A stretch of 64,000 bases of DNA, from positions 44,423-108,422 of the forward strand of contig NZ_RBAM01000017.1 of NCBI RefSeq assembly GCF_003626645.1, written 5' to 3'. Origin of the DNA: Streptomyces klenkii (GTDB lineage Bacteria; Actinomycetota; Actinomycetes; Streptomycetales; Streptomycetaceae). Positions 43,300-52,308 of the stretch are shown here, piece after piece. Position 1 is the stretch's first letter; every line of letters starts with the position of its first letter. Below the pieces are notes generated by a model. The model did no database searches, had not been told where the DNA came from, and saw only the letters and a program-made list of their open reading frames with translations. A program made the position numbers and the translations under genes.

Positions 43300-44826
43300 G
43301 TGAGCGAGCGCCCCCTGAACGACGACAACGGCAGCACCGGCCCCGACGACGATGACCGTTTCGAGGGAATTGTCGATGCCGAGACCGACCGCGACCCCGA
43401 CCTCGCCGTCATCGAGGCCGGCAGCCGGACCCTGCGCGCCCAGGCCGGGCCGCCGCAGGGCGACATCCCCTCCCGCCCCGAGGACCCCGAGCTCGACCGC
43501 GCGCTGCGCGAGGTCGAGACCGAGCTCGCCGGCCGCTGGCCCGAGACCAAGCTCGACCCCTCGCTGCGGCGTGTCGAGGCCCTGATGGACATCCTGGGGC
43601 AGCCGCAGCGCGCCTACCCCGCGATCCACATCACCGGCACCAACGGCAAGACCAGCACGGCCCGCATGATCGAGTCGCTGCTGGCCGCCTTCGACCTGCG
43701 CACCGGGCGGTACACGAGCCCGCACGTCCAGTCGATCACCGAGCGCATCAGCCTCGACGGCGCCCCGATCTCCGCCGAGCGCTTCGTCGAGACGTACCAC
43801 GACATCAAGCCGTACGTGGAGATGGTCGACGACCGCGAGGAACACCGCCTGTCGTTCTTCGAGGTCATGACCGCCATGGCCTACGCGGCCTTCGCCGACG
43901 CCCCGGTCGACGTGGCCGTCGTCGAGGTCGGCATGGGCGGCACCTGGGACGCGACGAACGTGGTGGACGCCTCCGTCGCCGTCGTCACCCCCATCTCCCT
44001 CGACCACACCGACCGCCTCGGCTCGACCCCCGGCGAGATCGCCGGCGAGAAGGGCGGCATCGTCAAGCAGGACGCCACCGTCGTCCTCGCCCAGCAGCCG
44101 GTCGACGCCGCGCAGGTGCTCCTCAAGCGCGCGGTCGACGTCGACGCCACCGTCGCCCGCGAGGGCATGGAGTTCGGCGTCGTCTCCCGCGAGGTCGCCG
44201 TCGGCGGCCAGCAGCTGACGCTGCGCGGCCTCGGCGGCGAGTACCCCGAGGTCTTCCTGCCGCTCTACGGCGCCCACCAGGCGCACAACGCCGCGGTCGC
44301 CCTGGCCGCCGTCGAGGCGTTCTTCGGCATCGGCTCGCAGCACGCCCGCACGCTCGACATCGACACCGTCCGGCGCGCCTTCGCCCAGGTCAGCTCCCCG
44401 GGCCGGCTGGAGGTCGTGCGCCGCAGCCCCACCGTCGTCCTCGACGCCGCGCACAACCCGGCCGGCGCGCAGGTCACGGCCGAGGCGGTCACCGAGGCGT
44501 TCGGCTTCAGCCGGCTCATCGGCGTCGTCGGCGCCAGCGCCGACAAGGACGTCCGCGGCCTGCTGGAGGCCTTCGAGCCGGTCTTCGCCGAGGTCGTGGT
44601 GACCCGTAACTCCACCCCCCGCTCCATGGACCCCGACGAGCTCGCGGCCATCGCCGTCGAGGTCTTCGGCGCCGAGCGCGTCCAGGTCGAGCCCCGGCTG
44701 GACGACGCCCTGGAGGCCGCGATCACCCTCGCGGAGGAGGAGGCCGAGTTCTCCGGCGCGGGCGTCCTGGTGACCGGCTCGGTGATCACGGTCGGCGAGG
44801 CCCGGCTGCTCCTCGGAAAGGGCTGA
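43300..44826 (+). CDS. folC: Bifunctional folylpolyglutamate synthase / dihydrofolate synthase
   Basis: The product has 508 residues. A long acidic N-terminal extension (about 60 residues) precedes the Mur-ligase-like core. Its P-loop is ITGTNGKTSTARM (about 111-123). VEVGMGGTWDATNVV, ISLDHTDRLG and GEKGGIVK follow, and the C-terminal domain has LDAAHNPAGA. These are the FolC/FPGS signatures. It adds glutamate to dihydropteroate and then to folates, keeping them in the cell. DUF4233 and ndk follow at once on the same strand; FolC-DUF4233-Ndk is a conserved actinobacterial order. The extension is unusual in E. coli FolC but common in actinobacteria. Confidence 0.96.
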   Translation: MSERPLNDDNGSTGPDDDDRFEGIVDAETDRDPDLAVIEAGSRTLRAQAGPPQGDIPSRPEDPELDRALREVETELAGRWPETKLDPSLRRVEALMDILGQPQRAYPAIHITGTNGKTSTARMIESLLAAFDLRTGRYTSPHVQSITERISLDGAPISAERFVETYHDIKPYVEMVDDREEHRLSFFEVMTAMAYAAFADAPVDVAVVEVGMGGTWDATNVVDASVAVVTPISLDHTDRLGSTPGEIAGEKGGIVKQDATVVLAQQPVDAAQVLLKRAVDVDATVAREGMEFGVVSREVAVGGQQLTLRGLGGEYPEVFLPLYGAHQAHNAAVALAAVEAFFGIGSQHARTLDIDTVRRAFAQVSSPGRLEVVRRSPTVVLDAAHNPAGAQVTAEAVTEAFGFSRLIGVVGASADKDVRGLLEAFEPVFAEVVVTRNSTPRSMDPDELAAIAVEVFGAERVQVEPRLDDALEAAITLAEEEAEFSGAGVLVTGSVITVGEARLLLGKG

Positions 44827-44828
44827 TC

Positions 44829-45173
44829 ATGAGAATGCTGTGCGCCAGCACTCTGATCGGTGAATTCTTCGTCATCGGATTCGCCGGTCTGGTCGCCATG
44901 CAGATGACCGACCTCCCGACGGGCACGGTGTGGGCCGTCAGCGGCACCGCGATGGCCCTGAGCGTGCTGCTGTGCGGCATGCTCACCCGCCCGGGCGGCG
45001 TCCAGCTGGGCTGGCTGCTCCAGATCGGGCTGGTCCTGAGCGGCTTCATCGTCCCGATGATGTTCATCCTCGGAGTGGTCTTCGGCGGCCTGTGGTGGGC
45101 CTCGGTGCACTTCGGCCGGAAGATCGACGAGGCGAAGGCCCGCTTCGCGGCGCAGGCGGCCGAGGCCGCCTAG
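44829..45173 (+). CDS. DUF4233 membrane protein
   Basis: The product has 114 residues starting two bases after the folC stop, so it is translationally coupled. Three or four hydrophobic segments (LCASTLIGEFFVIGFAGLVAM, VWAVSGTAMALSVLLCGML, LGWLLQIGLVLSGFIV with PMMFILGVVFGGLWW) are followed by a basic tail. It matches the DUF4233 family, which occurs next to folC in actinobacteria. Its function is unknown. Confidence 0.9.
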   Translation: MRMLCASTLIGEFFVIGFAGLVAMQMTDLPTGTVWAVSGTAMALSVLLCGMLTRPGGVQLGWLLQIGLVLSGFIVPMMFILGVVFGGLWWASVHFGRKIDEAKARFAAQAAEAA

Positions 45174-45226
45174 CCCGGGCCGCCGCCCGGCCCCGGTCCG
45201 GGTGCCGCGCGTCCACCGGGCCCCTG

Positions 45227-45232
45227 TACCCT
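45227..45232 (+). promoter_or_regulatory. -10 element of ndk
   Basis: TACCCT lies 38 bases before the ndk start, giving a short leader that carries AAGGAG. Confidence 0.45.
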
Positions 45233-45270
45233 CTGGCCCACCAGAACGATCGCTCGCAAGGAGCCGCAGT

Positions 45271-45684
45271 ATGAGCCAGCGCACCCTCGTCCTTCTCAAG
45301 CCCGACTGCGTCCGGCGCAAGCTGACCGGTGAGGTCATCGCCCGCATCGAGCGCAAGGCCGGCTGGACGATCAGCGCGCTGGAGCTGCGCACCCTCGACC
45401 GCGACACCCTCGCCCAGCACTACGCCGAGCACGAGGGCCGGGACTTCTACGAGCCGCTGATGGGCTTCATGTCCTCCGGCCCCGTCGTCGCCATGGTCGT
45501 CGAGGGCGAGCGCGTCATCCCGGGCGTGCGCGCCCTGGCCGGCCCGACGGACCCGATTTCGGCCGCCCCGGGATCCATCCGTGGTGACTTCGGCACCATC
45601 ACGCGCGAGAACCTCATCCACGCCTCGGACTCCGAGGAGTCGGCCGAGCGGGAAATCAAGATTTTCTTTCCCGGCCTCGCCTGA
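45271..45684 (+). CDS. ndk: Nucleoside diphosphate kinase
   Basis: The product has 137 residues with AAGGAG eight bases upstream. It is full length. The catalytic His117 is in the typical NLIHASDS, and the phosphate-binding GTITREN and PGSIRGDF are present. It passes phosphate from ATP to other nucleoside diphosphates, balancing NTP pools. It has its own promoter and a terminator downstream. Confidence 0.97.
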   Translation: MSQRTLVLLKPDCVRRKLTGEVIARIERKAGWTISALELRTLDRDTLAQHYAEHEGRDFYEPLMGFMSSGPVVAMVVEGERVIPGVRALAGPTDPISAAPGSIRGDFGTITRENLIHASDSEESAEREIKIFFPGLA

Positions 45685-45717
45685 TAGCGCATCAGGCCCG
45701 GAGCCTTTCCGATCAGG

Positions 45718-45742
45718 GGCGACCGATTTTCTTTCGGTCGCC
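45718..45742 (+). terminator. ndk terminator
   Basis: Arms GGCGACCGA and TCGGTCGCC pair perfectly around a seven-base loop TTTTCTT, 33 bases after the ndk stop. Confidence 0.8.
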
Positions 45743-45968
45743 TCTGGCATATGCGTGGCGAACGAGGGAACCTCTCACTCCGACACGACGTCACCATTAC
45801 TGGGGGGAGCTCGACTTCCGCCGACAATGGCGGAGGAACCCTCGCACCGCGTTCGACCGGTCGAGACTACGATGAGAGCTTCGCGCCCGCGGCGCAACCG
45901 CCCGCACCACCCTGCCGACCTCAAGTAAGCAATCGCTCGCTCCAGCTGGGAAGGCCAGACGTATCCTC

Positions 45969-47000
45969 ATGGGGAACAACATGTCGTTCATCGGCCGTGA
46001 CATGGCTGTCGACCTCGGGACCGCCAACACGCTGGTGTACGTCAGAGGCCGCGGAATCGTCCTCAACGAGCCATCCGTCGTCGCCATCAACACCAACACC
46101 GGCGGCATCCTCGCCGTGGGTGCCGAGGCGAAGAAGATGATCGGGCGCACCCCGGGCAACATCGTCGCGGTCCGGCCGCTCAAGGACGGCGTGATCGCCG
46201 ACTTCGAGATCACCGAGCGCATGCTCCGATACTTCATCCTCAAGATCCACAAGCGGCGGTGGATGGCCCGGCCCCGCGTCGTGGTCTGCGTGCCCTCCGG
46301 CATCACCGGCGTCGAGCGCCGCGCCGTCATCGAGGCGTCCACCCAGGCGGGCGCCCGCCAGGTGCACATCATCGAGGAGCCGATGGCCGCCGCGATCGGC
46401 TCCGGCCTCCCCGTCCACGAGGCCACCGGCAACATGGTCGTCGACATCGGCGGCGGCACCACCGAGGTCGCGGTCATCTCCCTCGGCGGCATCGTCACCG
46501 CCCAGTCGATCCGCGTCGCGGGCGACGAGCTCGACAACGCGATCATCCAGCACATCAAGAAGGAGTACAGCCTCCTCCTCGGTGAGCGCACCGCCGAACA
46601 GATCAAGATCACCATCGGTTCGGCCTACGACCTGGAGCAGGACGAGCACACCGAGATCCGCGGCCGGGACCTGGTCAGCGGCCTGCCCAAGACGGTCGTC
46701 ATCTCCGCCGCCGAGGTCCGCAAGGCCATCGAGGAGCCGGTCAACTCCATCGTCGACGCCGTCAAGACCACCCTCGACAAGTGCCCGCCCGAGCTTTCGG
46801 GTGACGTCATGGACCGCGGCATCGTTCTCACAGGCGGCGGCGCCCTCCTGCGCGGCCTCGACGAGCGACTGCGCCGGGAGACCGGCATGCCGATCCACAT
46901 CGCCGAGGACCCACTGGACTCCGTCGCGCTGGGCTCCGGCAAGTGCGTCGAGGAGTTCGAGGCCCTCCAGCAGGTCCTGGACGCACAGCCCCGGCGCTGA
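45969..47000 (+). CDS. mreB: Rod-shape-determining protein MreB (actin-like)
   Basis: The product has 343 residues. Phosphate-binding loops DLGTANTLVY and VVDIGGGTTEVAVISLGG and the conserved GGGALLRGLDERL define MreB. It forms actin-like filaments that position wall synthesis. In Streptomyces it matters mostly for aerial hyphae and spore walls. The start is the ATG at 45969 or the ATG at 45981: a -10-like TATCCT ends one base before 45969, and GGGGA lies just before 45981, so the second start is quite possible. It heads the mreB-mreC-mreD-pbp2-rodA cluster. Confidence 0.96.
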   Translation: MGNNMSFIGRDMAVDLGTANTLVYVRGRGIVLNEPSVVAINTNTGGILAVGAEAKKMIGRTPGNIVAVRPLKDGVIADFEITERMLRYFILKIHKRRWMARPRVVVCVPSGITGVERRAVIEASTQAGARQVHIIEEPMAAAIGSGLPVHEATGNMVVDIGGGTTEVAVISLGGIVTAQSIRVAGDELDNAIIQHIKKEYSLLLGERTAEQIKITIGSAYDLEQDEHTEIRGRDLVSGLPKTVVISAAEVRKAIEEPVNSIVDAVKTTLDKCPPELSGDVMDRGIVLTGGGALLRGLDERLRRETGMPIHIAEDPLDSVALGSGKCVEEFEALQQVLDAQPRR

Positions 47001-47239
47001 CGCGCGCGCCCTCCCGGCGGGGACGCGCGGGGACGGTGCCCGGGGGCTCTCCCGGGGCCGCCGAGCCCGGCGCGTTCCACCCGTCGGGGGACGTAGCCAC
47101 CCCCTTGGCAGGGGGTGGCGCCAAAGCGACCCCGCGTACCACCGCTGCCGGGAAACAACCTGATATACAGGCACAACGCTCCGGATGACCGGCCCGCCCC
47201 GCAGCGCGCCGGTCCTACGAGAAGGGCACGCCGCCGCAC

Positions 47240-48172
47240 GTGAGGGACACACGAGAGAGCCGGCTGCTGCTGGTGCTGCTGGTCGCCATCGCCTTCGCAC
47301 TGATCACGGTCGACATCCGTGGCGGTGAGCGGTCCCCGCTCGACGGCGTCCGGCACGCGGCGGCCTCCGTCTTCGGGCCCGTCGAGAAGGGCGTCGCCTC
47401 CGCGGTCGACCCCGTGGGCAACGCCGTGGCGGCCGTGCGTGACTCCGACGAGCGGCACAACCGCATCAGCGCCCTGGAGCGCGAGAACACCGGCCTCAAG
47501 CAGCGGCTCGGCAGCGACGACCGCAACCGCGGCCGGGCCGCCGAGCTCGACGCCATGCTCAAGACCGCCGGCCGCGGCCAGTACGGCATCAAGGGCGCCC
47601 AGGTCATCGCCATAGGCGCGGCCCAGGGCTTCTCCTGGACCGTCACCATCGACGCCGGCAGCCGCGACGGCATCAAGCGCGACATGACCGTCCTCAACGG
47701 GGACGGCCTCGTCGGCCGCGTCACCACCGTCGCCCGCGACACTTCGACCGTGCTGCTCGCCAACGACCCCAAGTTCACCGTCGGCACCCGCATGGAGAAG
47801 AGCGGCGAGCTCGGCTTCGCCAACGGCCAGGGCGCCGGCGTCCTGCGCGTCGAGCTGCTCAACGGCAAGGCCGTCGTCCGGCCCGGCGACCGGCTCGTCA
47901 CCTTCGGCTCCAGCCGGGACAAGCCGTTCGTGCCCGGCGTCCCCGTAGGCGAGGTCACCCGCGTCGAGCCCGCCGGCGGCAGCCTCACCCGCACCCTCCA
48001 GGTCCGCCCCTTCGTCGGCTACAGCAAGCTCGACATCGTCGGCGTCGTCGTCGAACCCCCGCGCACCGACCCGCGCGACACCGTGCTGCCGCCCAAACCG
48101 GAAGCGCCCAAGCCCACGCCCACCGTGACCGTCACGGTCACGCCGTCCGCGAGCGCCAAACCCGAGGACTGA
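47240..48172 (+). CDS. mreC: Rod-shape-determining protein MreC
   Basis: The product has 310 residues. One N-terminal membrane helix (LLLVLLVAIAFALITV) is followed by a coiled coil (ERHNRISALERENTGLKQRL, about residues 72-92) and the MreC beta-barrel domain (about 110-275, VIAIGAAQGFSWTVTIDAGSRDGI..., GLVGRVTTVARDTSTVLL). A Pro/Thr/Val tail (TPTVTVTVTP) ends the protein. MreC bridges cytoplasmic MreB and periplasmic enzymes such as PBP2. It is separated from mreB by 239 bases that include the A/T-rich word CCTGATATACAGG, a possible promoter. It overlaps nothing but sits three bases before mreD. Confidence 0.94.
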   Translation: MRDTRESRLLLVLLVAIAFALITVDIRGGERSPLDGVRHAAASVFGPVEKGVASAVDPVGNAVAAVRDSDERHNRISALERENTGLKQRLGSDDRNRGRAAELDAMLKTAGRGQYGIKGAQVIAIGAAQGFSWTVTIDAGSRDGIKRDMTVLNGDGLVGRVTTVARDTSTVLLANDPKFTVGTRMEKSGELGFANGQGAGVLRVELLNGKAVVRPGDRLVTFGSSRDKPFVPGVPVGEVTRVEPAGGSLTRTLQVRPFVGYSKLDIVGVVVEPPRTDPRDTVLPPKPEAPKPTPTVTVTVTPSASAKPED

Positions 48173-48175
48173 CCG

Positions 48176-48814
48176 ATGCGCCTCAACCGGATCCTGCTCT
48201 CGACCGCGCTCGTGGTCGTCGCCCTCGTCGTGCAGGTCACCGTCCTGGCCCGGCTCCACCTGCCCGGAGCCGTCCCCGACCCGCTCCTCCTCGTCGTGGT
48301 CGGGCTCGCCCTCGTCCACGGCCACACCAACGGCGCCGTCATCGGCTTCGCCGCCGGCCTGCTGGCCGACCTGGCCCCGCCCGCCGACCACGCCACCGGC
48401 CGGTACGCCCTCGTGCTGTCCGTCATCGGCTACCTCGTCGGCCTCGCCCGGCCCGAGACGGGCAAGCTGCGCTCGGCCACCGTGCCCATGCTCGTCGTCG
48501 TGGCCGCGGCCGTCGGCTCCACGCTGCTCTACGCGGGCGTCGGCTCCCTCGTCGGTGACACCGCCGCCCGCAACGTCGGCCTCACCAGCCTCGTCTTCAC
48601 CGCGGCGCTCTACGACCTGCTGCTCGCGCCCTTCGTCGTCCCGCTCGTCATGGCCATGGCCAGGCGCGTCCAGAACGACCCGCTGACCGCCGACGGGCCC
48701 AGCACGATGGGCGGCAGCAGGACGAGCCGGGTGAGCAGCCAGCGCACGGGTATGCGGACCGGGATGCGTACGGGGCTGCGGCGGCCTCGTGTGAAGGGAG
48801 TGAAGCGACTGTGA
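48176..48814 (+). CDS. mreD: Rod-shape-determining protein MreD
   Basis: The product has 212 residues with five or six membrane helices (LLSTALVVVALVVQVTVLARL, PDPLLLVVVGLALVHG and others) and a basic cytoplasmic tail. It starts three bases after the mreC stop, so both are translated from one mRNA. MreD is the membrane partner in the elongation complex. The C-terminal extension of about 40 Arg/Thr-rich residues is longer than in E. coli MreD. Confidence 0.92.
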   Translation: MRLNRILLSTALVVVALVVQVTVLARLHLPGAVPDPLLLVVVGLALVHGHTNGAVIGFAAGLLADLAPPADHATGRYALVLSVIGYLVGLARPETGKLRSATVPMLVVVAAAVGSTLLYAGVGSLVGDTAARNVGLTSLVFTAALYDLLLAPFVVPLVMAMARRVQNDPLTADGPSTMGGSRTSRVSSQRTGMRTGMRTGLRRPRVKGVKRL

Positions 48815-48902
48815 GCGTCGCATGCGCGGCCGCCGGGCCGCAGCCGACGGTGATGCCCGCACCTCTGCGCCGCGCAGGCGGAGAAGCGACCAAGGGGGCA
48901 CG

Positions 48903-51041
48903 GTGACCAATCTGCCTGATTCGGGGCGGACCTCACGCGTCACCATCCGCCTCGTCGTCATCCAGATCCTCGTCTTCTCCCTCCTCCTCACCCTCGCCGG
49001 CCGCCTCTGGTACCTCCAGATCCGCAACGGCGACGAGTACACCGCCGAAGCCGCCGACAACCACATCCAGCAGGTCGTCGCCCCCGCCACCCGCGGCTCG
49101 ATACTGGACGCCCGCGGCGTCCCCCTCGCCGACAACGAGACCCGCCTCGTCGTCTCCGCGAGCCGCACCGACCTGATGAAGATGAAGGACCGGGGCCGCA
49201 CCGTCCTCACCCGCCTCGCCGGCGTCCTGAACATGAAGCCCGAGGACGTCACCGCCAAGGTCCGGCTCTGCGACGCCAAGACCCCCAAGCCCTGCTGGGC
49301 CGGCTCGCCCTACCAGCCCATCCCCATCACCGACGAGGCCACTACCCAGCAGGCCCTCCAGATCCGCGAGCGCGCCGAGGACTTCCCCGGCATCACCGCC
49401 GAACCCACCGCCGTCCGCCGCTACGCCGGCCCCGGCGGCTCCAACACCGCCCAGGTCCTCGGCTACCTCTCGCCCGTCACCGACGCAGAGATCATCAAGG
49501 CCAAGGCCGGCCGCTCCCCGCTGCTCCGCTCCGACCAGGTCGGCCGCTCCGGCCTGGAGCGCCAGTACGACAGCCAGCTGCGCGGCAAGGCCGGCGTCAC
49601 CCGCTACGAGGTCGACAACCTCGGCCGCGTCATCGGCAAGGCCAAGAGCGACAAGGCCGTCCCCGGCGCCAACCTCGTCACCAGCATCGACGCCCGCGTG
49701 CAGGCCATAGCGGAACGCGAGCTGGACCAGGCGATGAAGGACGCCCGCAAGGAAGTCGACCGGAACACCGGCACCAACTACAAGGCCGACGCCGGCGCCG
49801 TCGTCGTCATGGAGGCCAAGACCGGCCGCGTCGTCGCCATGGCCTCCAACCCCACCTACGACCCCAACGCCTGGGTCGGCGGCATCTCCGCGAAGGACTA
49901 CCAGAACCTCACCGGCAAGGACTCCGGCTTCCCGCTGCTCAATCGCGCCATCCAGGGCCAGGCCGCCCCCGGCTCGATCTTCAAGGTCGTCTCCGCCACC
50001 GCCGCCGTCAAGGCCGGCTACGCCTTCGACGGCAACTACAACTGCTCCGCCTCGTACAGCATCGGCAACCAGGTCTTCAAGAACTTCGAGTCCAAGGGCT
50101 ACGGCCCCATCAGCCTCGGCCGCGCCCTGGAGGTCTCCTGCGACACCGTCTTCTACGACCTGGCCTACCGCCAGTGGCAGAAGGACGGCGGCAACAACCC
50201 CAAGCACCCCGGCGACTGGTTCTACAGGACCGCCCACGACTTCGGCCTCGGCAAGGAGACCGGCATCGACCTCCCCAACGAGGTCACCGGCCGGATCCCC
50301 GACCGCGAGTGGAAGAAGAACTACTGGGAGGCCAACAAGGACACCTGGTGCAAGCAGGGCAAGACCGACACCAGCTACGCCGGGCAGATCGCCAAGGAGA
50401 ACTGCGAGTCCGGCATGCGCATGCGCGCCGGTGACTCCGTCAACTACTCCATCGGCCAGGGCGACACGCTCGTCACCCCCTTGCAGATGGCCACCATCTA
50501 CGCCGGCATCAGCAACGGCGGCACCCTCTGGAACCCCACCGTCGGCAAGGCCGTCATCAGCCCCGATGGCCGCACCGTCCACGAGATCGCGCCCCAGTCC
50601 CACGGCAAGCTGCCGTTCGACAGCAGGACGCGCGACCAGATCGACGGCGCCCTCGCCGGCGTGGCCACCCAGGGCACCGCCGCCTGGCGCTTCGAGGGAT
50701 GGCCCCAGAAGGAGATCCCGATGCACGCCAAGACCGGCACCGCCGAGGTCTACGGCAAGCAGACCACCTCCTGGTTCGCCACCTACACCGGCGACTACGC
50801 CGTCGTCATGACGATCTCCCAGGGCGGCACCGGCTCCGGCGCCTCCGGCCCCGCCGTGCGCAACATCTACAACGCCCTCTACGGCGTCGACGACAAGGGC
50901 AAGATCGACGACAAGAAGGCGCTCCTGCCCCACCCGCAGACCGGGCTGCCGAAGGTCGAGAAGGACGGCACCATCGAGGCCCAGCCCATCGAGCCGCCCC
51001 CGCCGAGCCCCTCCGCCCGGAAGGAGGAGCGGGACTCGTGA
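48903..51041 (+). CDS. pbp2: Penicillin-binding protein 2 (class B, elongation transpeptidase)
   Basis: The product has 712 residues from a GTG at 48903 with AAGGGGG four bases upstream. One N-terminal membrane helix (VTIRLVVIQILVFSLLLTLA) is followed by a dimerisation domain (about 60-230) and the transpeptidase domain with SIFK (about 358-361, catalytic Ser), SCD (in LEVSCDTVFYDLA) and KTGT (about 610-613). It cross-links new peptidoglycan with RodA. The stop overlaps the rodA start by four bases (GTGA). An 88-base gap with no terminator links it to mreD. Confidence 0.95.
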   Translation: MTNLPDSGRTSRVTIRLVVIQILVFSLLLTLAGRLWYLQIRNGDEYTAEAADNHIQQVVAPATRGSILDARGVPLADNETRLVVSASRTDLMKMKDRGRTVLTRLAGVLNMKPEDVTAKVRLCDAKTPKPCWAGSPYQPIPITDEATTQQALQIRERAEDFPGITAEPTAVRRYAGPGGSNTAQVLGYLSPVTDAEIIKAKAGRSPLLRSDQVGRSGLERQYDSQLRGKAGVTRYEVDNLGRVIGKAKSDKAVPGANLVTSIDARVQAIAERELDQAMKDARKEVDRNTGTNYKADAGAVVVMEAKTGRVVAMASNPTYDPNAWVGGISAKDYQNLTGKDSGFPLLNRAIQGQAAPGSIFKVVSATAAVKAGYAFDGNYNCSASYSIGNQVFKNFESKGYGPISLGRALEVSCDTVFYDLAYRQWQKDGGNNPKHPGDWFYRTAHDFGLGKETGIDLPNEVTGRIPDREWKKNYWEANKDTWCKQGKTDTSYAGQIAKENCESGMRMRAGDSVNYSIGQGDTLVTPLQMATIYAGISNGGTLWNPTVGKAVISPDGRTVHEIAPQSHGKLPFDSRTRDQIDGALAGVATQGTAAWRFEGWPQKEIPMHAKTGTAEVYGKQTTSWFATYTGDYAVVMTISQGGTGSGASGPAVRNIYNALYGVDDKGKIDDKKALLPHPQTGLPKVEKDGTIEAQPIEPPPPSPSARKEERDS

Positions 51042-52237
51042 CCACCACCGACGGCTACCGCGCCCGCCGTTACAGCCCCGAGCGCTCCGCCTGGGGCCGG
51101 CTGACCGCCCGCGACTCCGTCTTCCGCCGCCTGGACTGGGTCATGGTCTGGTCCGCCCTCGCCCTCTCCGGCATCGGCACCCTCCTGGTCTACTCGGCCA
51201 CCCGCAACCGCACCGAGCTCAACCAGGGCGACCCGTACTACTTCCTGCTCCGCAACATCCTCAACACCGGCATCGGCCTGGGCCTGGCCGTCGGCGCCGT
51301 CTGGGTCGGCCACCGGGCCCTGCGCGGCGCGGTCCCCATCCTCTACGTCATCTCCGTCCTGCTCACCGTCGCCGTCCTCACCCCGCTCGGCGCCACCATC
51401 AACGGCGCCCGCTCCTGGATCCAGCTCGGCGGCGGCTTCTCCCTCCAGCCCTCCGAATTCACCAAGATCACCATCGCGCTGGGCATGGCGATGATGCTCG
51501 CCGGCAAGGTCGACGCCGGCGAGCGGCTCCACCCCGACCACCGCACCGTCATGGAGGCCCTCGGCCTCGCCGCCCTGCCGATCGTCATCATCCTGCTGAT
51601 GCCCGACCTCGGCTCCGTGATGGTGCTCGTCGTCATCGTCCTCGCCGTGCTCCTCGCCTCCGGCGCGTCCAACCGCTGGATCGCCGGCCTCATCGGCACG
51701 GGCGTCCTCGGCTGCATCCTCATCTGGCAGCTCGGCGTTCTGGACGAGTACCAGATCAACCGCTTCGCCGCCTTCGCCAACCCCGCGCTCGACCCCTCCG
51801 GCGTCGGCTACAACACCAACCAGGCCCGTATCGCCATCGGCTCCGGCGGCCTGCTGGGCTCCGGCCTCTTCCACGGCTCCCAGACCACCGGCCAGTTCGT
51901 GCCCGAGCAGCAGACCGACTTCATCTTCACCGTCGCGGGCGAGGAGCTCGGCTTCGTCGGCGCGGGCGCGATCATCTTCCTGGTCGGCGTCGTCATCTGG
52001 CGCGCGTGCCGCATCGCCCGCGAGACCACCGAGCTCTACGGGACGATCGTGGCGGCCGGGATCATCGCCTGGTTCGCCTTCCAGTCCTTCGAGAACATCG
52101 GGATGACGCTGGGAATCATGCCGGTCACGGGCCTGCCGCTGCCGTTCGTGTCGTACGGGGGGTCGTCGATGTTCGCGGCGTGGATCGCGATCGGCCTGCT
52201 CCAGTCGATCAAGGTCCAGCGACCGGTTTCGGCGTGA
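51038..52237 (+). CDS. rodA: RodA-type peptidoglycan glycosyltransferase (SEDS family; Sfr in Streptomyces)
   Basis: The product has 399 residues with about ten membrane helices. It starts at a GTG overlapping the pbp2 stop and is preceded by AAGGAGGAG. SEDS features include NGARSWIQLGG, the long extracellular loop with GSGGLLGSGLFHGSQT and FVPEQQTDFIFTVAGEELGF (with the catalytic Asp), and the GLPLPFVSYGGSSM end. It polymerises lipid II and works with PBP2. In S. coelicolor the gene in this position is called sfr. Confidence 0.95.
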   Translation: MTTTDGYRARRYSPERSAWGRLTARDSVFRRLDWVMVWSALALSGIGTLLVYSATRNRTELNQGDPYYFLLRNILNTGIGLGLAVGAVWVGHRALRGAVPILYVISVLLTVAVLTPLGATINGARSWIQLGGGFSLQPSEFTKITIALGMAMMLAGKVDAGERLHPDHRTVMEALGLAALPIVIILLMPDLGSVMVLVVIVLAVLLASGASNRWIAGLIGTGVLGCILIWQLGVLDEYQINRFAAFANPALDPSGVGYNTNQARIAIGSGGLLGSGLFHGSQTTGQFVPEQQTDFIFTVAGEELGFVGAGAIIFLVGVVIWRACRIARETTELYGTIVAAGIIAWFAFQSFENIGMTLGIMPVTGLPLPFVSYGGSSMFAAWIAIGLLQSIKVQRPVSA

Positions 52238-52296
52238 ACGTCACCCCGGACCGCAGCACGGCGCGATGAGGGCTGCCGCATGAGGCGGCAGCGAAC

Positions 52297-52308
52297 TACA
52301 TTCGCACT
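52297..52308 (+). promoter_or_regulatory. -10 element for a leaderless transcript
   Basis: TACATT (52297-52302) lies six bases before the ATG at 52309. No ribosome binding site is present. Confidence 0.55.

Noticed and set aside
47001..47239. SigE-type promoter before mreC (GGGAAAC near 47150)
   Set aside because: The -35-like word is imperfect and I find no matching -10 at the right distance; the region stays a possible promoter only.
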